Below, piece by piece: positions 41,090 through 51,256 of a stretch of DNA of 55,385 bases. Both the position numbers and the translations under genes were made by a program. A model generated the notes under the pieces. That model did not search any database and had not been told where the DNA came from. It worked only from the letters and a program-made list of their open reading frames with translations. Source of the DNA: Riemerella anatipestifer (GTDB taxonomy: Bacteria; Bacteroidota; Bacteroidia; Flavobacteriales; Weeksellaceae); contig NZ_QXHU01000003.1 in assembly GCF_009663465.1 (NCBI RefSeq), forward strand, positions 292,830 through 348,214. Reading direction: 5' to 3'. How positions within the stretch are numbered: the first letter of the stretch is position 1; the number at the start of each line of letters is the position of its first letter.

Positions 41090-43237
41090 GTGCATATTAC
41101 TAAAGACAGTTTACAAGAATTAGAGTTTCCGCAACTATTAGCGGAAATTGTTCCATACGCCTATTCCTCAAAAATAGCTCAAAAAATTTCGGATTTAAAA
41201 CCTCTTAAAAAAGAGGAAGCCTTAACTTCATTAAAAAAAACTTCTGAGTTTTTAAGTAGTTTTGAAAGTGAAAATATTATTCCTTTCAATGAATATGAAG
41301 ATGTGGAAACAGAGCTAAAACTAATGCTTATTGAAAATTTCCGATTAGAAAATAGGGCTTTTATAAAGATTAAAAATATTACTTCCCAAATCGGAAAACT
41401 CCAAAAGTTCTTTCCACAGTATTCGGAGATTTTTCCTGAATTATTGAAAGGCATAGAAACTCTTGATTTCAAAAAAGAAATTATTGAGAAAATAGACCAT
41501 GTCTTTAACAGATTTGAAGAGGTTAAAAGTGATGCCTCCCCTACTTTAAAAGAACTCCGAGACGAAATACAAAAAGCTAAAAAAGCCATAGATGAAAATT
41601 TCAATAGGGCTTTAGGAGTCTATTCTCAAAGTGATTTTTTAGACGAAATCAGAGAAACAATTATAGAAGACCAAAGAGTATTAGCTGTAAAATCGGGCTT
41701 CAAAAAAAGGGTACAAGGTAGAGTTTTAGGCGTTTCAAAGACAGGTTCCATTACCTACATTCAACCAGAAACCGTAGTAAAACATTATTTTAAACTAAAA
41801 GAAAGTTTAGAAGAAGAAAAAAAGGAAATAGACCGTATTTTAAGAAAGCTGACCGCTGAAATAGCTATATTTCAACCTGAAATAGCTTCTTATCAAGACT
41901 ATATTTTTGACCTAGACCTCACGAGAGCTAAGGCTAAGTTTGCGGAAAAAGTAAATGCGACACTTCCTAAAATTAATGACCACCAAACACTAAGGCTAAA
42001 AGATGCTTATCATCCTCTATTATGGTTACAAAACAAGGCTGAGAACAAAGAGATTTTCCCTCAAACCCTTACTCTTACCGAACATAATAGAATCATTTGT
42101 ATTTCTGGTCCGAATGCTGGTGGTAAATCAATTACGTTGAAAACCGTAGGGTTGCTACAGCTTATGCTCCAATCAGGAATTTTAGTCCCTGTACATCCTA
42201 AATCCGAGATGTTTTTCTTTGATAAAGTAATGACGGACATTGGTGATAATCAATCTATTGAAAACCACCTTTCTACCTATTCGTCCAGACTTAAGAAAAT
42301 GTCGCACATTATCAGAAAAGCGGATAAAAATACATTGCTCCTTATAGATGAATTTGGAACAGGCTCTGACCCCGAACTTGGTGGTGCATTGGCGGAAAGT
42401 TTTTTGGAATTTTTCTACGAAAAAAAATCTTTTGCTATTATTACCACTCATTATACCAACATTAAACTGGTAGTAGAACAACTACCTAACGCACAAAATG
42501 CAGCAATGCTTTTTGATGAAAATAGCTTAGAGCCTCTTTATAAATTAGAGATAGGACAGGCAGGAAGTTCGTTTACTTTTGAAGTGGCAGAAAAAAATAA
42601 AATTCCACCTTTCATCATTCGCTCGGCAAAAAGAAAAGTAGAGAAAGATGTCGTTAATTTAGATAAAACCATCGTAAAACTTCAGCAAGAAAAATTTGAG
42701 GTAGAAAAACTAAAAACAGATTTATCTCAGAAAAAAGAATCAGTAGAAGATAAACGAGACAATCTGCAAAAGCTTAACGAGCAACTACAGCAGAAACTTT
42801 TTAACTTCCAAAAACTTTATGAAGAAGAACATAGAAAATTACAATTTGGGAACAAGGTAGAAAACTTTATTAAAGACTACATCAATGGGCGTTCTAGAAA
42901 GGAACTAGTCAAAGATTTTGTAAAAATATTAGAACAGGAGAAATACCGAAAGCTAGGCTCTGACAAAGATGAATCTAAAAAGTTGCAAGTAATCAAACGC
43001 AAAATCACTCAACAGCTCAAAAGGAAAGAGGTCAAAGAGAAAATAGAAGAAACCAATCAAAAATTGGAAGAAAAAAAACAAAAAGAAAGAGCTGTTTGGC
43101 TAAAAATAGGACAACGAGTGAGAATTATAGGAAGCACTAGCGTAGGCACTATTGAGAATATTTCTAAAAATAAAGTAACCGTAAATTATGGTTTATTTAA
43201 AACTCAAATCAATCCTGACGAACTAGAACGCGTATAG
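41090..43237 (+). CDS. mutS2: MutS2-family ATPase
   Basis: A 715-residue protein begun at GTG 41090 (HITKDSLQELEFPQLLAEIV). Core/lever helices, Walker A GPNAGGKS at 340-347, LLIDEFGTGSDPELGGALAE (Walker B and signature), ITTHYTNIK. A long coiled coil (about 510-650) precedes a KOW/SH3-like end (IGQRVRIIGSTSVGTIENIS). No clear Smr nuclease domain, shorter than Bacillus MutS2 (785 residues). MutS2 acts on branched DNA or collided ribosomes; lack of Smr suggests the non-nuclease variant. First host gene after the prophage. Confidence 0.9.
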   Translation: MHITKDSLQELEFPQLLAEIVPYAYSSKIAQKISDLKPLKKEEALTSLKKTSEFLSSFESENIIPFNEYEDVETELKLMLIENFRLENRAFIKIKNITSQIGKLQKFFPQYSEIFPELLKGIETLDFKKEIIEKIDHVFNRFEEVKSDASPTLKELRDEIQKAKKAIDENFNRALGVYSQSDFLDEIRETIIEDQRVLAVKSGFKKRVQGRVLGVSKTGSITYIQPETVVKHYFKLKESLEEEKKEIDRILRKLTAEIAIFQPEIASYQDYIFDLDLTRAKAKFAEKVNATLPKINDHQTLRLKDAYHPLLWLQNKAENKEIFPQTLTLTEHNRIICISGPNAGGKSITLKTVGLLQLMLQSGILVPVHPKSEMFFFDKVMTDIGDNQSIENHLSTYSSRLKKMSHIIRKADKNTLLLIDEFGTGSDPELGGALAESFLEFFYEKKSFAIITTHYTNIKLVVEQLPNAQNAAMLFDENSLEPLYKLEIGQAGSSFTFEVAEKNKIPPFIIRSAKRKVEKDVVNLDKTIVKLQQEKFEVEKLKTDLSQKKESVEDKRDNLQKLNEQLQQKLFNFQKLYEEEHRKLQFGNKVENFIKDYINGRSRKELVKDFVKILEQEKYRKLGSDKDESKKLQVIKRKITQQLKRKEVKEKIEETNQKLEEKKQKERAVWLKIGQRVRIIGSTSVGTIENISKNKVTVNYGLFKTQINPDELERV

Positions 43238-43310
43238 CGCTTTATCTTTATTTTCAACCAAAATAATTGACTCGGTTGAACCTCAATCAATTCAAAAAAA
43301 AATAAAAACA

Positions 43311-45437
43311 ATGACTCTAGTACAATATATACAGTCTCTATCGCAACTACAACCCAAATCTATAGAAAACACACTAACTCTTCTTGCCGAAGGTGGCACT
43401 ATACCCTTTATTTCTCGCTACCGAAAAGATGCAACAGGCAATTTAGACGAGGTTGCCATAGAACAAATTCAGAAACTTCAAAAACAATATGAAGAAATCG
43501 TCAAGAGAAAAGAAAGTATTTTAAAATCAATAGAAGAACAGAATAGCCTTACACCTGAACTTCAACAGAAGATTGAACAATCATTTAGCCTACAAGAATT
43601 AGAAGATTTATATCTACCTTACAAAAAGAGAAGAAAAACTAAAGCGGATACCGCTAGAGAAAATGGATTAGAGCCTTTGGCTAAAATCATTATGGCTCAA
43701 AACGCTCATCACTTAGAGCACTCTGCACAAAAGTATATTTCTGATAAAATATCTACCACTCAAGAAGCCTTAGATGGTGCTTGCGATATTATCGCAGAAT
43801 GGATTAACGAAAATCTATTCATAAGAAAACGCCTAAGACAACTGTTTCAACGACAGGCTAAAATCACCAGTAAAATCACAAAAAAAGCCAAAGAAAATGA
43901 AGAAGAAGCTCAAAAATATCAACAATATTTTGATTGGTGCGAAGTTTTATTCAAAGCTCCTTCTCATAGGTTGTTAGCTCTATTAAGAGCAGAAAACGAA
44001 GGCTTCATCAAACTTAAAATTGAAATAGATAATGATGAAGCAATTGATTTTATAGAAAAAAGCATCATTAAAAATAATAACGAAACTGCTCACTACATCA
44101 GCACCGCCATAAAAGATGCCTACAAACGTCTTTTAGAACCTTCTATCGCTAACGAGATTTTACAAGAAGCCAAAAGCAAAGCAGATGATAAGGCCATTAG
44201 TATATTTTCGGAAAACCTTAAGCAACTGCTACTTGCCGCTCCACTCGGTGAGAAAAGAATTTTAGCCATAGACCCTGGCTACCGTACAGGTTGTAAAGTG
44301 GTGTGTTTAGATGAAAAGGGAGATTTGCTTTACAACGAAACTATTTACCCTCACGCTCCTCAAAATGAGACAGGAGTTGCAATGAAAAAAATTCGTAGTA
44401 TGGTAAATGCCTACCAAGTAGAAGCCATCGCCATAGGAAACGGAACTGCGAGTAGAGAGACAGAAGCCTTCATCAAAAAAATAGCCTTTGATAAAGATTT
44501 ACAGGTATTTGTAGTATCAGAAGCGGGTGCTTCAGTCTATTCGGCAAGCAAAATCGCCAGAGATGAGTTTCCTAACTATGATGTTACCGTTCGTGGAGCT
44601 ATATCTATCGGAAGACGACTTTCTGACCCATTAGCAGAACTTGTAAAAATAGACCCAAAAAGTATTGGTGTTGGGCAGTATCAGCACGATGTAGATAGCA
44701 CCAAACTTAAAGAAGAGCTAGACAACACGGTAATCCACTGTGTAAATGCCGTAGGTGTTAATCTAAATACCGCCAGCCAATCTCTATTAAGCTATGTGTC
44801 TGGCATTGGAGAAAAAATGGCAGAGAATATCGTAAAATATCGTTCGGAAAACGGGGCTTTTAGGACAAGAGCAGAACTGAAAAAAGTTCCTCGTTTGGGA
44901 GAAAAAGCATTCCAACAAGCGGCGGCTTTTGTACGCATTAAAGATTCGGAAAATCCGTTAGACAATTCGGCGGTACATCCAGAATCTTATGCTACCGTGG
45001 AAAAAATGGCTAAAGATTTAGGACTAAAAACCAAAGAGCTCATTGCCAACAGAGAACAAATCCAAAAAATAGTTCCAGAGAAATACATTACTCCAGAAGT
45101 GGGAATTTTAGGGATTAAAGACATTTTAAAAGAATTAGAAAAACCAGGGTTAGACCCTCGCCAACAGGCTAAAGTATTTGAGTTTAATCCTAACATTAAA
45201 ACACTTGCCGATATAAAAGTAGGTATATTTCTACCTGGGATTATAAATAATATTACAGCATTTGGCTGCTTTGTAGACATTGGTATCAAAGAAAGTGGGC
45301 TTATACATATCTCTCAACTTACCGATGGTTTTGTATCTGATGTTAATGAGGTTGTAAAACTTCATCAAACTGTAGAAGTACAAGTTTTAGAAGTAGACGA
45401 AGCACGAAAAAGAATTGGGCTAAAACTTATTAAGTAG
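43311..45437 (+). CDS. tex: Tex family transcription accessory protein
   Basis: A 708-residue protein with the whole Tex layout: N-terminal helical region (ALEQIQKLQKQYEEIVKRKE-like), YqgF/RNase H-like domain around 325-450 (RILAIDPGYRTGCKVVCLD), helix-hairpin-helix (LLSYVSGIGEKMAENIVKYR) and C-terminal S1 domain (GIINNITAFGCFVDIGIKES). Binds RNA and RNA polymerase. Follows mutS2 by 73 bases with no terminator seen, so may share a transcript. Confidence 0.95.
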   Translation: MTLVQYIQSLSQLQPKSIENTLTLLAEGGTIPFISRYRKDATGNLDEVAIEQIQKLQKQYEEIVKRKESILKSIEEQNSLTPELQQKIEQSFSLQELEDLYLPYKKRRKTKADTARENGLEPLAKIIMAQNAHHLEHSAQKYISDKISTTQEALDGACDIIAEWINENLFIRKRLRQLFQRQAKITSKITKKAKENEEEAQKYQQYFDWCEVLFKAPSHRLLALLRAENEGFIKLKIEIDNDEAIDFIEKSIIKNNNETAHYISTAIKDAYKRLLEPSIANEILQEAKSKADDKAISIFSENLKQLLLAAPLGEKRILAIDPGYRTGCKVVCLDEKGDLLYNETIYPHAPQNETGVAMKKIRSMVNAYQVEAIAIGNGTASRETEAFIKKIAFDKDLQVFVVSEAGASVYSASKIARDEFPNYDVTVRGAISIGRRLSDPLAELVKIDPKSIGVGQYQHDVDSTKLKEELDNTVIHCVNAVGVNLNTASQSLLSYVSGIGEKMAENIVKYRSENGAFRTRAELKKVPRLGEKAFQQAAAFVRIKDSENPLDNSAVHPESYATVEKMAKDLGLKTKELIANREQIQKIVPEKYITPEVGILGIKDILKELEKPGLDPRQQAKVFEFNPNIKTLADIKVGIFLPGIINNITAFGCFVDIGIKESGLIHISQLTDGFVSDVNEVVKLHQTVEVQVLEVDEARKRIGLKLIK

Positions 45438-45476
45438 ATAATGTTTGCAAAAATTTCCTTATCAAATAAAAATAAC

Positions 45477-45484
45477 TATTTTTG
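45477..45484 (+). promoter_or_regulatory. -7 box TATTTTTG before pdhB
   Basis: Perfect Bacteroidota -7 box, 20 bases before ATG 45505. It rules out the longer reading from 45445, which would translate the promoter. Confidence 0.6.
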
Positions 45485-45504
45485 CATATCAATACTTAAA
45501 GACA

Positions 45505-46488
45505 ATGAAAGAATATACATTTAGAGAAGTCATCGCACAAGCTATGAGCGAGGAAATGCGTAAAGATGAATCTATCTACCTTATAGGAGAAGAAGTAGCA
45601 GAATACAACGGAGCTTATAAAGCATCTAAAGGAATGCTAGATGAGTTTGGTCCTAAAAGAGTAATAGATGCACCTATTGCAGAAGGTGGTTTTGCGGGGA
45701 TTTCTGTAGGTGCAGCGATGAATGGCAACCGCCCTATTGTAGAATTTATGACTTTCAATTTCTCTTTGGTAGCTATAGACCAAATCATCAACAACGCTGC
45801 TAAAATGTATCAAATGAGTGGTGGACAATGGAATGTTCCAATCGTATTTAGAGGCCCTACAGGTTCTGCGGGACAGCTAGGTGCTACACACTCACAAGCG
45901 TTTGAAAGTTGGTACGCTAACTGTCCTGGTTTAAAAGTGGTAGTACCTTCTAACCCTTACGATGCTAAAGGATTACTTAAAACCGCTATACAAGATAACG
46001 ACCCTGTAATTTTTATGGAGTCTGAACAGATGTATGGCGATAAAATGGAAATTCCAGAGGAAGAATACTATATTCCAATAGGTAAAGCTGATATCAAAAA
46101 AGAAGGTAAAGATGTTACTTTAGTTTCTTTCGGTAAAATCATGAAATTGGCTTTACAAGCTGCTGAAGAACTAGAAAAAGAAGGTATTTCTGTAGAAGTG
46201 ATAGATTTAAGAACTGTTCGTCCTTTAGATTATGACACTGTTTTAGCATCTGTTAAAAAGACCAATCGCTTGGTAGTATTAGAAGAGGCTTGGCCATTTG
46301 GTTCAGTAGCTTCAGAAATCACTTATATGGTTCAACAAAAAGCGTTTGATTATCTAGATGCTCCTATCAAGAGAATTACAACTCCTGATGCTCCTGCACC
46401 ATATTCAGCAGCGTTATTCGCAGAGTGGTTCCCTAAATTAGAAAAAGTAAAAGAGGAAATTAAAAAGGCGCTTTATATCAAGAACTAA
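45505..46488 (+). CDS. pdhB: Pyruvate dehydrogenase E1 component subunit beta
   Basis: About 327 residues from ATG 45505 (MKEYTFREVIAQAMSEEMRK). Transketolase-like pyrimidine-binding domain (LIGEEVAEYNGAYKASKGML, PIAEGGFAGISVGAAMNGNR) followed by the transketolase C domain (VEVIDLRTVRPLDYDTVLAS, LEEAWPFGSVASEI). With E1 alpha it decarboxylates pyruvate using thiamine diphosphate in the acetyl-CoA-forming complex. The E1 alpha gene is not in the window. Its transcription ends in the terminator-like end of the adjacent repeat element. Confidence 0.93.
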   Translation: MKEYTFREVIAQAMSEEMRKDESIYLIGEEVAEYNGAYKASKGMLDEFGPKRVIDAPIAEGGFAGISVGAAMNGNRPIVEFMTFNFSLVAIDQIINNAAKMYQMSGGQWNVPIVFRGPTGSAGQLGATHSQAFESWYANCPGLKVVVPSNPYDAKGLLKTAIQDNDPVIFMESEQMYGDKMEIPEEEYYIPIGKADIKKEGKDVTLVSFGKIMKLALQAAEELEKEGISVEVIDLRTVRPLDYDTVLASVKKTNRLVVLEEAWPFGSVASEITYMVQQKAFDYLDAPIKRITTPDAPAPYSAALFAEWFPKLEKVKEEIKKALYIKN

Positions 46489-46516
46489 AAAGCCTACCTC
46501 AATATCAAATTTGATA

Positions 46517-46981
46517 GAATCCGTCTCACGACTGAGGCGGATTTTTTTATATAATGGGGTTCAATAATTTTGGATACATGGAATTATTTTCATGTATTTA
46601 TCTGGATTCATGTGAATGTATAAATTTTAAAGCATATAATCAGTCGTAGTTGTTTTTATTTCCTCCACTTTTGAGAAATTGATTACCCCAGAGCCATCCC
46701 GTGCGTGTCGTCAGTAATATCATCGACAAGATTTCTATTGAACCTTTAACTTAAGGCGTATAAAAAAGAAGGCAATCCAAATTATCATCCTAAAATGATG
46801 CTTAAGATTATGCGCCTATATGGAGAATACCTACTCCAGCAGAAGGATAGAGAAACTCACCCGTGAAAATGTCAACTTTATGTGGCTCTCGGGCATGCAG
46901 AGAGTGGATCATAACACCATTGCCCGTTTTAGAAGCCAGTGCCTATAAAAAATCCGCCTCAATAAGTTGTGAGACGGATTC
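46517..46981 (+). mobile_element. 465-bp MITE-like element A with IS1182-type remnant
   Basis: Inverted ends: left GAATCCGTCTCACGACTGAG, right end its near reverse complement. Inside, plus-strand fragments read NPNYHPKMMLKIMRLYGEYL and, one frame over, RENVNFMWLSGMQRVDHNTI, the N-terminal region of IS1182-family transposases, broken by stops and a frame change. No full transposase, so it is non-autonomous. Nearly identical to copy B (51257-51721) in the same orientation. No clear target duplication (ATA on both sides at most). Confidence 0.75.
46518..46548 (+). terminator. Terminator formed by left end of element A
   Basis: AATCCG (46518-46523)...CGGATT (46538-46543) with inner CTC/GAG pairs, then a T run to 46548. 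It is the first terminator after pdhB (30 bases past its stop). The right end of A does the same for the convergent phosphatase gene. Confidence 0.7.
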
Positions 46982-47003
46982 ATAAAAGGGATTAGTTATC
47001 AAA

Positions 47004-49796
47004 CTAATTAATTATTAACTTATAAGAAAATCTTTTTCTACCCTCTATCACAATTATGTAAACACCTTTTGGTAGATTTTGATTTATTAAGGAAAACTTT
47101 TGGTTGTTCACATTATTGGTTTCGTATAATAATTTTCCTGACAAATCAAACAAAGAAACTTTAGATATTGGAAATCTGGACTCTATGATAGTAGGCTCAC
47201 CTTGTCTGGAGGGATTTGGATACATTCTTATTTCATCAGAAGTTTGAGTTTCTTTTGTACCGAGTGTGGTATCATTTACTTCAAAGTATACTCTATTGGA
47301 TACCTCTGTATAAGAATCATTGGTAAAGATTACCGCAAAGTACTGACCGGCTTCAGAGGGCAAAGCATCATCTGATATAGTCTTTTGTCCTTCCGGCTGT
47401 CCATCAAAGTATGTATAGCTGTATCCTGATTCCTCTGTAGAGTCTGTGCTAGGATTATCCCCTTTTTTATAGATTCCTATCCAGTCTTTTGCAATTCCGG
47501 GGGCATCCGTCCAGCTTGCTACAATACTTTCGCCTAGTTCGTACTGAGGTTTATTGAGCATAAGATTCGTAACAAGATTTCCCACTTTAAAGAAAACCTT
47601 ATTCCCAATAGTCATATCTGTATTCTCTACATAATATTCTGCATAGTAGTATCCAGGATTGAGGTTCGGCACACTTACAGTAGCAGAACTAGCTGTAACA
47701 GGAATCTCTGCCCCCGGAAGTCCGTTTCCGTAATTTTTGCCTACTTTAAATATTGTAATTTTATCTGTTGGGAGTTTATCTGAGTTTTCGTAAGACAGTA
47801 TAACGGTTTCTCCCGCAGCGTACTCTGTTTTATCCGTACTTAAAACAGGTTTTTTTCCTACATAAAATAAATCACTCTGTGCAAGAATGGTATATCCTGA
47901 ATTTTTAAATAATGCTGCGTAATACCGCCCTGGCAGAAATGAATACTTTACATTTCCTCCAGCTACTCCCACATTTTCAAAAGAAATAGTTCCCGCAATA
48001 TTGCCATTAGTATATTCCCATGCCCATGAATAATTTGATGAACCCAAAGCTCCAGGGGTCTGTGACGGCTGATATATCCCAACCCAAGCAGAAGAGGATG
48101 GTGATCCATTTGAAAATGTGATCTTTATATTATCTGTCAATTTATAATAATCAGAATTTGAAGCGATGGAAGGAGCCTCAGTTGCTGTACTTCCTATTAT
48201 TTGAAATTTCTTTGCCTCGCTCCATGGAGACCATTCTAAATTTTGATCTCTATGTCTCGTTTTGACATAATAATAACCATTGCTAAGCTGATTTTCTGCT
48301 AAGTGAAGTTTCATCAAATCTTCTCCCGCATTAATATCTGCAGATTCATCTTCCTGACCATTTAATTTCCCGAAAAGATTTTCATAATCTCTGTACAGTT
48401 CTAAAACTGGATTAGAAAAATCTTCTGTTTTAGAGACAAGAAACTCGGAAGTATTGATGGGTTCTGACGAAGGCGAAGAATAGGCCGACGAAAATATATC
48501 CGCTGGCTGAGTGATAGGCGTAGAAAAATCTGTAATGATGGAAGGCTTATTTGGTTTTGGCTGGTTTTTCTTATGATGAAAGCTATCTACCAGCACATTA
48601 TTTTTTTCTCCGTTTCTGCTGCCTATGGAGTAAGCTTCTACTGAAAACTCCTTATTAATGACATCTATATCAATGATTTGATATATCCAATTTGGAAGTG
48701 TTTTTTGAATTTCAGGAAAATCCTTTTCTGTACTCATTCCCCAGTATTGGTCCCAAGCCGTTCCTCCAGATATGATGTTATAGACTTTATGATTTTTTAT
48801 CTGTCCTCTAGAATACAGATGGTGGTGTGCCCCTATATGGAGTATAAATTTTTCAGACTCTAAAAGCTCAGGAAAAGCTCTTGTTCTTATCCATTCAGAT
48901 ACATCTCCTACATATTGCTCTGCTTGATAGGGACGATGTCCAAGAGAGACAATCCACTCCACCGTGGTATCATCTTTAGCTTTGCTAAGAATGGTTTTAA
49001 GCCAAGTAAGCTGTTCTTCACCATTTGTTGATGTATATTCAGTATCAAAACAAATAAAAAGTACATTTCCAGCCTGTCTAGCATAGTATTTTTCCGTACC
49101 AGAAGAAACACCTTGATAGGACATCTCATCTAATATAAAATGTTTTTCATAGGCTTGTATACCGAGCGTTCCGTAAGTCTCATGATTCCCAACCAGTGTC
49201 TGGATAGGAAGATACCCGGAAAGTGCCCTGTTTTTCTTAAAATGAACATTCCTGTAATGATCTAGTGTACCGGTATCTACCTGATCACCAACCATTACTG
49301 TCATTGCAACATTATCACAAGGATCGTTTGCCGCGCCCCATTTTTCTGCTATTTTGTTTTTTGCAGCCGCTACAAGTCTATCAAAACGATCTACATAGCG
49401 CAACTGATTGTCACCTAAAACCAAAAATCTAATGTGACCATCTGAAGTAGCCGCCTGTCCGTTTATTGGTAATGTCTTGAAACTCAGTATCTCTCCAGTA
49501 TTGTTACCATACTTTACACGGTAATAGTATTTTGTATTAGGCTGAAGTCCGGTAAGCTTTACCGTATAATAATGATAAGATCCTACTCCAGAAAAGGTAG
49601 TATAGGAGCCCGTAGAAGAGACATCTAAAGAGGACGGATCTGTTCCAAACTCAACTAAAGATACTGGATCTGGAGTATCTGCTATCCAATTTACATAGAC
49701 AGAATTTTGTGTCACTGCCTGTAGGTAAGGTTCTATTGTCTGAGCTCCAAAATATGAACCCAGAAAAACTAAACAAAAAAGGATACTTTTTTTCAT
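47004..49796 (-). CDS. Secreted purple-acid-phosphatase-like metallophosphoesterase with T9SS signal
   Basis: A 930-residue protein. Signal peptide 1-18; fibronectin/PAP N-terminal domain about 20-110 (NTKYYYRVKYGNNTGEILSF); calcineurin-like phosphoesterase about 121-370 with GDN (128-130), GDQVD (170-174), GNHE (203-206), HRPY and HIGAHHHLYSR; several Ig-like or C2-type beta modules (about 540-840, repeating WVGIY / DWIGIYKKGDNP); C-terminal type A sorting domain about 860-930 (MYPNPSRQGEPTII, LPKGVYIIVIEGRKRFSYKL). Likely cell-surface or secreted phosphatase/phosphodiesterase exported by the type IX system. It lies alone between the two repeat elements. Confidence 0.9.
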   Translation of the reverse strand: MKKSILFCLVFLGSYFGAQTIEPYLQAVTQNSVYVNWIADTPDPVSLVEFGTDPSSLDVSSTGSYTTFSGVGSYHYYTVKLTGLQPNTKYYYRVKYGNNTGEILSFKTLPINGQAATSDGHIRFLVLGDNQLRYVDRFDRLVAAAKNKIAEKWGAANDPCDNVAMTVMVGDQVDTGTLDHYRNVHFKKNRALSGYLPIQTLVGNHETYGTLGIQAYEKHFILDEMSYQGVSSGTEKYYARQAGNVLFICFDTEYTSTNGEEQLTWLKTILSKAKDDTTVEWIVSLGHRPYQAEQYVGDVSEWIRTRAFPELLESEKFILHIGAHHHLYSRGQIKNHKVYNIISGGTAWDQYWGMSTEKDFPEIQKTLPNWIYQIIDIDVINKEFSVEAYSIGSRNGEKNNVLVDSFHHKKNQPKPNKPSIITDFSTPITQPADIFSSAYSSPSSEPINTSEFLVSKTEDFSNPVLELYRDYENLFGKLNGQEDESADINAGEDLMKLHLAENQLSNGYYYVKTRHRDQNLEWSPWSEAKKFQIIGSTATEAPSIASNSDYYKLTDNIKITFSNGSPSSSAWVGIYQPSQTPGALGSSNYSWAWEYTNGNIAGTISFENVGVAGGNVKYSFLPGRYYAALFKNSGYTILAQSDLFYVGKKPVLSTDKTEYAAGETVILSYENSDKLPTDKITIFKVGKNYGNGLPGAEIPVTASSATVSVPNLNPGYYYAEYYVENTDMTIGNKVFFKVGNLVTNLMLNKPQYELGESIVASWTDAPGIAKDWIGIYKKGDNPSTDSTEESGYSYTYFDGQPEGQKTISDDALPSEAGQYFAVIFTNDSYTEVSNRVYFEVNDTTLGTKETQTSDEIRMYPNPSRQGEPTIIESRFPISKVSLFDLSGKLLYETNNVNNQKFSLINQNLPKGVYIIVIEGRKRFSYKLIIN

Positions 49797-49811
49797 TATT
49801 AAAATTTTTCA

Positions 49812-49819
49812 CAAAAGTA
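49812..49819 (-). promoter_or_regulatory. -7 box TACTTTTG of the phosphatase gene
   Basis: On the minus strand TACTTTTG (49819-49812) precedes the ATG at 49796 by 15 bases. The remaining bases to 50008 show no other gene. Confidence 0.5.
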
Positions 49820-50008
49820 TCCTCTTAGTATTAACTACATTTTAAGCACTTGTTATAATTAGATTAATTATTAAACTCAAAATGCACTTATCTAAGTAGA
49901 TTTATGATTGTAATAAACTAACTTTCAATATTTTAAAACACTTATTTAGTGGATAATTAGGATACACCATTATTAATAATTTTATATACAAGGTGGAAGA
50001 CAACAGAG

Positions 50009-50443
50009 CTAGGGAGTAAGTCTATTTTGAAAAAGAATATAGGATTTAATAAATGCTACTTTTTCTTTATCTGTCCAGCTCATGAGTTCATTAAACAAGT
50101 TTTCAAATTCGTTTGGATTTTCAACAGGTATACCTATGAGTCTTCTGTTCTTTGTTATTCTATTCTCCATCACTAGAGAATATCCAACAAAACAATTATT
50201 TCTTTCTTTGGAGTAGACAGGTGTGTAGGTAAAGAAATATTTATTTTCTATATGATTGGTAAAAGGTTTGCCCTGTGCATATCGGTCATGAATATCTAGC
50301 CTTGGCTGATCAAAAGCCCAAGACATATACTGAAAGTCTTCAAGGCTAGTGATACATTTATTATTTTGACAAAAAAAATATGGACCAATAAGTATAGACA
50401 ACGCAAAAGCCATCTTTAGTCCTGTTTGTTTTAAGTTTTTCAT
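50009..50443 (-). CDS. Secreted hypothetical protein
   Basis: A 144-residue protein with an N-terminal signal peptide (MAFALSILIGPYFFCQNNKC) and a body containing SWAFDQPRLDIHDRYAQGKP, ENKYFFTYTPVYSKERNN. No family recognised. Adjacent to the phosphatase but 212 bases away, with own putative promoter region. Confidence 0.55.
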   Translation of the reverse strand: MKNLKQTGLKMAFALSILIGPYFFCQNNKCITSLEDFQYMSWAFDQPRLDIHDRYAQGKPFTNHIENKYFFTYTPVYSKERNNCFVGYSLVMENRITKNRRLIGIPVENPNEFENLFNELMSWTDKEKVAFIKSYILFQNRLTP

Positions 50444-50456
50444 GTGATATTATTAT

Positions 50457-50672
50457 CTAGTGGTTTTTCAGTTCCGTAAGTGTATATAGTTTGCTCTTTA
50501 GCGCATCTATTTCAGATTGCAAGTATTTTAGTTCAGCATTATTCGTGACAGACGAACGGGTATAGCGCCTCTTCAGCTTTATGTCTTTCTGAAGCATATC
50601 GTGCTTATTCAGCCTGAAGCAAAAAAAAGCAGTATTGCAATTTAATATACTAATTTCCAATATATTATTCAT
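50457..50672 (-). CDS. Small protein, possibly fragment
   Basis: A 71-codon frame; the convincing part starts at about 50597 (MLQKDIKLKRRYTRSSVTNN) and ends in a helix (AELKYLQSEIDALKSKLYTL). It precedes the secreted gene by 13 bases. May be a remnant. Bases 50673-50920 show no clear gene. Confidence 0.35.
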   Translation of the reverse strand: MNNILEISILNCNTAFFCFRLNKHDMLQKDIKLKRRYTRSSVTNNAELKYLQSEIDALKSKLYTLTELKNH

Positions 50673-50929
50673 TCCATTATTCTTCTTTAAAAATACTCGG
50701 AAGGAGAATCACTACGGAAAGAATAGCTGCCTGAATGACTGCACCCCTAGTTTTTCAGGTGTTTGTTTTTTTAACAATAACTTTCGTCACCTAGCACAAG
50801 GCTAGCATCTAGATTCCCATCCCGATGAATATACAATTATACGATAAAAAAATACAACGACAAATCTGGAAGCGCAGTACTTATCATGATTAGCCCGTTT
50901 CTGAAAGAAGGGCATACTATGTACGGTCT

Positions 50930-51250
50930 TTGATAGATATCAGAAAAGCCAGTGCACCCATCAAAAACAGAGATGAAGCCATCGGCAGCCGAGTGAAGGT
51001 GAAAATCATTAAAAACAAAGTTGCTCCGCCCTTCAAACAAGCAGAATTTGAAATCATGTACGGAGAAGGTATTTCTAAAACTAGAGAAATTCTGGATCAA
51101 GCTGTAGAACTTGGTATTGTGAAGAAAAGCGGCTCTTGGTTCAGTTATGAAGATACCAAATTAGGCCAAGGAAGGGACACCGTAAAAGAAGTCCTGAGAG
51201 ATAATCCTGAATTGGCAGACCAAATCAAAGAAATAATAGTCAATAAATAA
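50930..51250 (+). pseudogene. recA: 3' fragment of a recA gene
   Basis: The frame encodes [40 protein letters not shown] and [20 protein letters not shown], clearly the C-terminal third of RecA (about 106 of about 335 residues). The ATP-binding core is missing, and upstream bases show no more recA. It ends six bases before element B. Two or three residues are unusual (for example NR in place of the common DG after API K), consistent with relaxed selection. A full recA must exist elsewhere. Confidence 0.82.
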
Positions 51251-51256
51251 ATTCAG

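Noticed and set aside
46869-46950. Reading frames inside elements A and B as real genes
   Set aside because: They match only broken pieces of an IS1182-type transposase in two frames with stops.
50837-51100. Minus-strand frame opposite the recA fragment
   Set aside because: The plus strand encodes a clear RecA C-terminus; the minus frame has no homology-like pattern.
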